64,000 bases of DNA from Pseudaquabacterium inlustre (GTDB lineage Bacteria; Pseudomonadota; Gammaproteobacteria; Burkholderiales; Burkholderiaceae_C): the NCBI RefSeq assembly GCF_038066595.1, contig NZ_JBBUTH010000007.1, forward strand, positions 617,247 to 681,246, read 5' to 3'. Below the pieces are notes generated by a model. It ran no database searches. It saw only the letters and a program-made list of their open reading frames with translations, and had not been told where the DNA came from. Below are positions 60,293 through 64,000 of this stretch, piece by piece (position 1 is the stretch's first letter; each line of letters opens with the position of its first letter). The translations under genes were made by a program, and so were the position numbers.

Positions 60293-61456
60293 ATGTCCTA
60301 TCCGCGCGCCATCAAACCGGTGCTGCAGGAACGGGCGGCACAGTACCCGGTGGTCACGGTCACCGGCCCACGCCAGGCCGGCAAGACCACGGTGTGCCGC
60401 GCGGCCTTCGCGCACAAGCCCTACGCCAACCTCGAGCGCCCCGACACGCGCGAGTTCGCCCAGGCTGATCCGCAGGGTTTCCTGGCGCAATACCCCGACG
60501 GCGCCATCATCGACGAGGTGCAGCGCGTGCCGGCCCTGCTGTCATGGCTGCAGGTGAGGGTGGACGAGCACGCCCGCGCTGGTCAGTTCGTGCTGACCGG
60601 CTGCCACAACTTCGAGCTGATGCAGGCCATCACCCAGTCCCTGGCCGGCCGCACCGCGCTGCTGCACCTGCTGCCGATGTCGGTGAATGAACTGCAAGCC
60701 GCCGGTCTGTGCCTGGGCAGCGCCGAACTGATGCTGCGAGGCGGCTACCCGCGCATCCATGCGCAAGGGCTGGATCCCACGGTGGCGCTGGCCGACTACT
60801 TCGCCACCTATGTCGAGCGCGACCTGCGCCAACTGGCCGAGCTGCGCAACCTGGATGTATTCCGCCGCTTCGTGCGCCTGGCCGCAGGGCGCGTGGGCCA
60901 ACTGCTCAACCTGCACAGCCTCGCTGCCGATGTGGGTGTGTCGGCACCCACGGCCAAGGCCTGGATGAGCCTGCTGGAGGCCAGCTACATCGTGCGGCTG
61001 CTGCCACCCTGGCATGCCAACCTGGGCAAGCGGCTGATCAAGGCGCCCAAACTTTACTTCTGCGATGGGGGCCTGGCCGCCTGGCTGATCGGCCTCACCG
61101 ATGCTGCACAGCTGGCCACCCACCCGCTGCGCGGTGCGCTGTTCGAGAACCTGGTGGTGATGGAGTTCATCAAGCATGCGCTGAACCAGGGACGCACGCC
61201 GCGCTTGCACTTCTACCGCGACAGCCAGGGCCTGGAGGTCGACCTGCTGGTGGAGGACGGCCTGGCACCTGGCGAGATCGGCCTGGTGGAGATCAAGTCG
61301 GGTCAGACCTACCACGGCGGCCTTGCGCAGCCCATGCACAAGCTGTCGGCCTTGCTGGGTGCTCAGGTGGCCCGCCGCATGGTGGTCTACGGCGGCGCCG
61401 ATCACTTCACGCGTGAAGGCGTGGAGGTGGTCGGACTGCCCGGCATCGGCCCCTGA
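60293..61456 (+). CDS. AAA+ ATPase with DUF4143 domain
   Basis: 387 residues from the ATG at 60293; a TTG four codons upstream is in frame. Walker A GPRQAGKT (25-32), Walker B GAIIDEVQR (70-78), sensor TGCHNFELMQAI, then the C-terminal DUF4143 region (RDLRQLAELRNLDVFRRFVR, LLEASYIVRLLPPWHAN, LYFCDGGLAAWLIG, FENLVVMEFIKH and a nuclease-like LEVDLLVEDG...VEIKSG). Such genes are scattered, frequently transferred and of unsettled function; an association with restriction-like or toxin-like roles has been suggested for the DUF4143 end. It stands alone between amino acid genes, with an unusual AT-rich upstream dyad. Confidence 0.9.
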   Translation: MSYPRAIKPVLQERAAQYPVVTVTGPRQAGKTTVCRAAFAHKPYANLERPDTREFAQADPQGFLAQYPDGAIIDEVQRVPALLSWLQVRVDEHARAGQFVLTGCHNFELMQAITQSLAGRTALLHLLPMSVNELQAAGLCLGSAELMLRGGYPRIHAQGLDPTVALADYFATYVERDLRQLAELRNLDVFRRFVRLAAGRVGQLLNLHSLAADVGVSAPTAKAWMSLLEASYIVRLLPPWHANLGKRLIKAPKLYFCDGGLAAWLIGLTDAAQLATHPLRGALFENLVVMEFIKHALNQGRTPRLHFYRDSQGLEVDLLVEDGLAPGEIGLVEIKSGQTYHGGLAQPMHKLSALLGAQVARRMVVYGGADHFTREGVEVVGLPGIGP

Positions 61457-61554
61457 GTGCGCCACCATCAGCCACTGCACACAAGACGCCCGCCGCCTGC
61501 CAATCGTCTACTTGCCGCCATCGATGCCCGCAGCGAGGCACGTGGAGACAGACG

Positions 61555-62733
61555 ATGGCGATGCAACGACGTGAATGGCTGGCCGCCGCCGCGGCCCTGG
61601 GCGTGAGCCCGCTGGCGCTGGCCCAGGGTGGCCCCACGCAGGGCGTCACCGACAGCGAGATCCTGCTGGGCACGCACCAGGACCTGACCGGGCCGATCCA
61701 GGCCCTGGGCTCGCACCTGCGCGACGGCATGCAGCTGGCGGTGGACGACATCAACGCCGCCGGCGGCGTGCATGGCCGCAAGATCCGGCTGCAGGTGGAG
61801 GACAACGGCTTCGACCCCAAGAAGGCCGTGCTGGCCACGCAGAAGCTGGTGCAGCGCGACAAGGTGTTCGCACTGGTGGCCACGCTGGGCTCGGCCACCA
61901 CCATGGCCTCGATGAACATCGCGCTCGATGCCAACGTGCCGCTGCTGTTCGCCGGCACGCCGGCCGACTTCACCTACACGCCCTACCACCGCATCAAGTT
62001 CGGCCTGGCCGTGCCCTATGGCGAGCAGGTGCGCGCCGGCGTGAAGTACGCCTTCGACAAGCTGGGCAAGCGCAAGTTCGGCATCCTGTACCAGGACGAC
62101 GAAACCGGCCTGCAGGTGCTGCGCGCCACCGAAGAGCAGCTGAAGGTGCACAACCTGGCGCTGGTGGAGCGCACCAGCTACAAGCGCGGCGACATCAACT
62201 TCGCCAGCCAGATCGGCAAGCTCAAGGCCGCCGGCTGCGACATCGTGGTGCTGGGCACGGTGATCCGCGAGACCGCGGGCGCCATGCAGGAGGCCCGCCG
62301 CCAGGGCTGGAACGTGGACATGCTGGGCAACCAGGCCTCGGCCAACTCGTCGGTGGTGAAGCTGGGCGGCGACGCCATGGAGGGCTTCTACGCCACCAGC
62401 CCGGCGCTGCTGCTCAGCGCGATGGAGCCCACGCCGGCCATCACGGCGCTGCTCGAGCGCTTCCGGAAGAAGTACGCCAAGGAGCCCGAGGACGGCATGA
62501 TCTTCGGCTACGTGTCGATGATGCTGTTCGCCGAGGGCGCACGCCTGGCCGGCAAGGCCCTCACCGTGGACAGCATGGTGGCCGGCCTGGAGAAGGTGAA
62601 GGACTGGACCACCACGCTGCCGATGGTGCCGGTGACCTACGGCGCCAACGACCGGCTGGCCTCGCGCTCGGCCTACATGCTGCAGGTCAAGGGCGGCAAG
62701 TTCGTGGCCATCACGCCGCCGATCACCTACTGA
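61555..62733 (+). CDS. Periplasmic binding protein, branched-chain amino acid type (LivK-like)
   Basis: 392 residues from the ATG at 61555. The N-terminus MQRREWLAAAAALGVSPLALAQ is a signal peptide with an RR pair (possible Tat). The type 1 periplasmic-binding fold follows: ILLGTHQDLTGPIQALG, AVDDINAAGGVHGRKIRLQVEDNGFDP, FALVATLGSATTMAS and GILYQDDETGLQ. Ligands in this family range from Leu/Ile/Val to aromatic acids and amides. No Liv permease or ATPase genes adjoin it (a YdcF gene converges 15 bp downstream), so it is an orphan receptor whose ligand cannot be predicted. Confidence 0.9.
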   Translation: MAMQRREWLAAAAALGVSPLALAQGGPTQGVTDSEILLGTHQDLTGPIQALGSHLRDGMQLAVDDINAAGGVHGRKIRLQVEDNGFDPKKAVLATQKLVQRDKVFALVATLGSATTMASMNIALDANVPLLFAGTPADFTYTPYHRIKFGLAVPYGEQVRAGVKYAFDKLGKRKFGILYQDDETGLQVLRATEEQLKVHNLALVERTSYKRGDINFASQIGKLKAAGCDIVVLGTVIRETAGAMQEARRQGWNVDMLGNQASANSSVVKLGGDAMEGFYATSPALLLSAMEPTPAITALLERFRKKYAKEPEDGMIFGYVSMMLFAEGARLAGKALTVDSMVAGLEKVKDWTTTLPMVPVTYGANDRLASRSAYMLQVKGGKFVAITPPITY

Positions 62734-62748
62734 TCAGGCGCGCGGCGC

Positions 62749-63561
62749 TCAGGCGCCGGCCAGCCGCCCCAGCCATTCATGCAGCGCAAACAGGCTGCGC
62801 TGCAGGCCCGCCACCGAAGGCCAGAAATCACCCGCCGCCAGCGGCCCGCCCGGCGGCACCGCCATGGGCGCGGGCACCAGGCGCATCTGCACGCCCTGGC
62901 GCTGCATGGCGCGCGCAAAGGCCGCCAGCGCGCGGCGCTGGTGCATGTCATGCGTGACCAGCACGATCTGCGTGATGCCATCGGCCGCCAGCATGGCCAC
63001 GCTGTAGCGCGCGTTTTCGTCGGTATCGCGTGAGCGGTTTTCGCGCCAGCGCAGCTTCAGGCCGAAATCACGCTGCGCCACCAGGGCCGCGGCCTCGGCC
63101 TCGGTGGCGCCCGGGTTCTCGCCCGGCGCCACGCCGCCGCTGAAGCCCAGCGGCAGGCCGGTGCGCCGCGCCAGCCAGGCGCCATAGCGCAGGCGCTCGG
63201 CGGTGTAGGGCTTCAGATCCACCGTGCCGTACTCAGGCGCCAGCTCACGCCGGCCCGCCCCCAGCACCAGCACGGCCGTTCGCGGCGCGCGCTGCAGCGC
63301 GGCCACCTGCGCATCAGTGAGCGGCGGCGGCGGCGTGGTGAGCCAGGCCGCCAGCCCCAGCCCCACCGCTGGCAGGCACAGCAGCCACATGCCGAGCAGC
63401 CCGCCCACCCAGATCAAGGGCCCCATCCGCGGCCAGCGCCGGTGCATCAGCCAGCCAAAGACGGCCAGCAGCAAGGGCGAGGCCGGCGGCAGCAGTACGG
63501 CGCCCAGCACACCCTTGACGGAGCCAAGGCCGAAGGAGGCAAGCAGATCGTTGAGAGACAC
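62749..63561 (-). CDS. YdcF/ElyC-family (DUF218) inner-membrane protein
   Basis: 270 residues from a GTG at 63561 (VSLNDLLASFGLG); the open frame runs further upstream but without conservation. Two or three N-terminal membrane segments (GVLGAVLLPPASPLLLAVFGWL and PLIWVGGLLGMWLLCLPAVGLGLAAWL) precede the DUF218 domain: AVLVLGAGRRELAPEYG, ERLRYGAWLARRTGLPLGFSGG and IVLVTHDMHQRRALAAF. ElyC-like members act in envelope biogenesis in other bacteria; the precise reaction is not defined. The start codon choice is the weakest point. Confidence 0.85.
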   Translation of the reverse strand: MSLNDLLASFGLGSVKGVLGAVLLPPASPLLLAVFGWLMHRRWPRMGPLIWVGGLLGMWLLCLPAVGLGLAAWLTTPPPPLTDAQVAALQRAPRTAVLVLGAGRRELAPEYGTVDLKPYTAERLRYGAWLARRTGLPLGFSGGVAPGENPGATEAEAAALVAQRDFGLKLRWRENRSRDTDENARYSVAMLAADGITQIVLVTHDMHQRRALAAFARAMQRQGVQMRLVPAPMAVPPGGPLAAGDFWPSVAGLQRSLFALHEWLGRLAGA

Positions 63562-64000
63562 GGGTTGGGACTGCAGGGGCGGATGGGGTGCGGGGATGCT
63601 AACCGTGGGGCGGTTTCGGTTGCTTTGAGACTGGCGGTGACGGATGGCCTTGGTGCGCCAACTGAAACCTTGCGCACGGTGCGGGCCGAACATCCGACCA
63701 TCCCGCGGGTTGCGGTGGACAGCCGTGAATCGGCCGGGTTAGGCTTGGTGTAACAAAAGTGGTCTGGCGTTGAGTTGCGTTGCTGCAGCGGGCACCGCCT
63801 GGCGCTGACACACACGGAAGGGCGGCGAGATGCCTGCAGGAATTGGCGACTACTGCGCCGGGCCGTTGAGTGGCCACGGGTGGGGGTGTCCGAATTTCTG
63901 TGTGTGAGGCGGGTTGCTGAATTGGCCCTGGGCCGATTTCCTCACTGCATCGGGGCCCCTGCCAGGCCGCCAGAGGCGCCCCCTGAATGCCTCATCGGCC
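63562..64000. other. 439-bp terminal region without a supported gene
   Basis: Upstream of the YdcF-family gene on the minus strand, so it should contain that gene's promoter. I see no convincing coding frame, tRNA, or long repeat. It is less GC-rich than the genes around it. A gene may begin beyond the window edge. Confidence 0.6.

Noticed and set aside
63730..63800. GTTAGGC and TAACAAA words suggesting an integron attC site
   Set aside because: The two words are not arranged as the paired R'/R'' ends of an attC hairpin, no integrase gene is present and no cassette structure follows.
63442..63877. Short open frames upstream of the YdcF-family gene
   Set aside because: No ribosome site, no family similarity and inconsistent codon use; the sequence looks non-coding.

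Overview
The window is about 64 kb of very GC-rich DNA (third codon positions almost all G or C). Its gene content points to a betaproteobacterium of the order Burkholderiales, in the Rubrivivax/Leptothrix/Comamonadaceae neighbourhood: two Bug-type tricarboxylate-transporter receptor proteins, a kynBUA operon, an Aau-type acidic amino acid system, an Atu-type acyl-CoA carboxylase cluster and a CYP102-like P450. This placement is inferred from gene families; I saw no rRNA, tRNA, CRISPR array, prophage or transposase gene. The region reads as a versatile catabolic chromosome segment.

Layout. 0-7 kb: the 3' part of a Ser/Thr kinase gene, a MarR regulator, a quinone oxidoreductase, an acyl-CoA synthetase, a repeat-bearing gap with a perfect 30-bp palindrome, and a class II aldolase. 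7-16 kb: an acidic amino acid/amide module with two periplasmic binding proteins, a secreted L-asparaginase, a Glu/Asp ABC transporter, and a DctB/DctD-like (AauSR-like) two-component pair; a sigma54-type promoter lies in front. A secreted cyanophycinase-like peptidase converges on this module. 17-28 kb: a cupin dioxygenase, two SDR enzymes, a Bug receptor, a lipoprotein amidohydrolase, a divergent FAD-enzyme/DUF2855 pair, a DGPF protein with an ECF42-type sigma factor, and a Tat-exported nitroreductase-like protein.

28-34 kb: an aldarate island with a LysR regulator, garD, a Bug receptor, an L-talarate/galactarate dehydratase and a LacI regulator, with three LacI-type operators. 34-35 kb: a chimeric broken gene (HEAT-repeat start fused out of frame to a beta-lactamase-family end). 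35-42 kb: a self-sufficient P450-reductase fusion, a divergent LysR gene and kynB-kynU-kynA (tryptophan to anthranilate). 42-43 kb: a VapBC toxin-antitoxin pair and a small secreted protein.

43-56 kb: two same-direction gene blocks for branched or terpenoid acyl-CoA breakdown (carboxyltransferase, biotin carboxylase, hydratase, two acyl-CoA dehydrogenases, a TIGR03084 protein, a DUF2156 protein and a degenerate BioD-like protein) with a divergent atuA. A 620-bp gap full of nested inverted repeats separates the two blocks. 56-64 kb: a REC-PAS-GGDEF-EAL protein with a broken GGDEF motif, DUF429, a second and unrelated asparaginase, a DUF4143 ATPase, a LivK-type binding protein and a YdcF-family membrane protein.

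I found no wholly new system that I can defend. The strongest leads are the structured repeat element at 49.4-49.9 kb, the P-loop-less BioD-like protein beside biotin-dependent carboxylase genes, the cyanophycinase/asparaginase/acidic amino acid neighbourhood, and the chimeric pseudogene.
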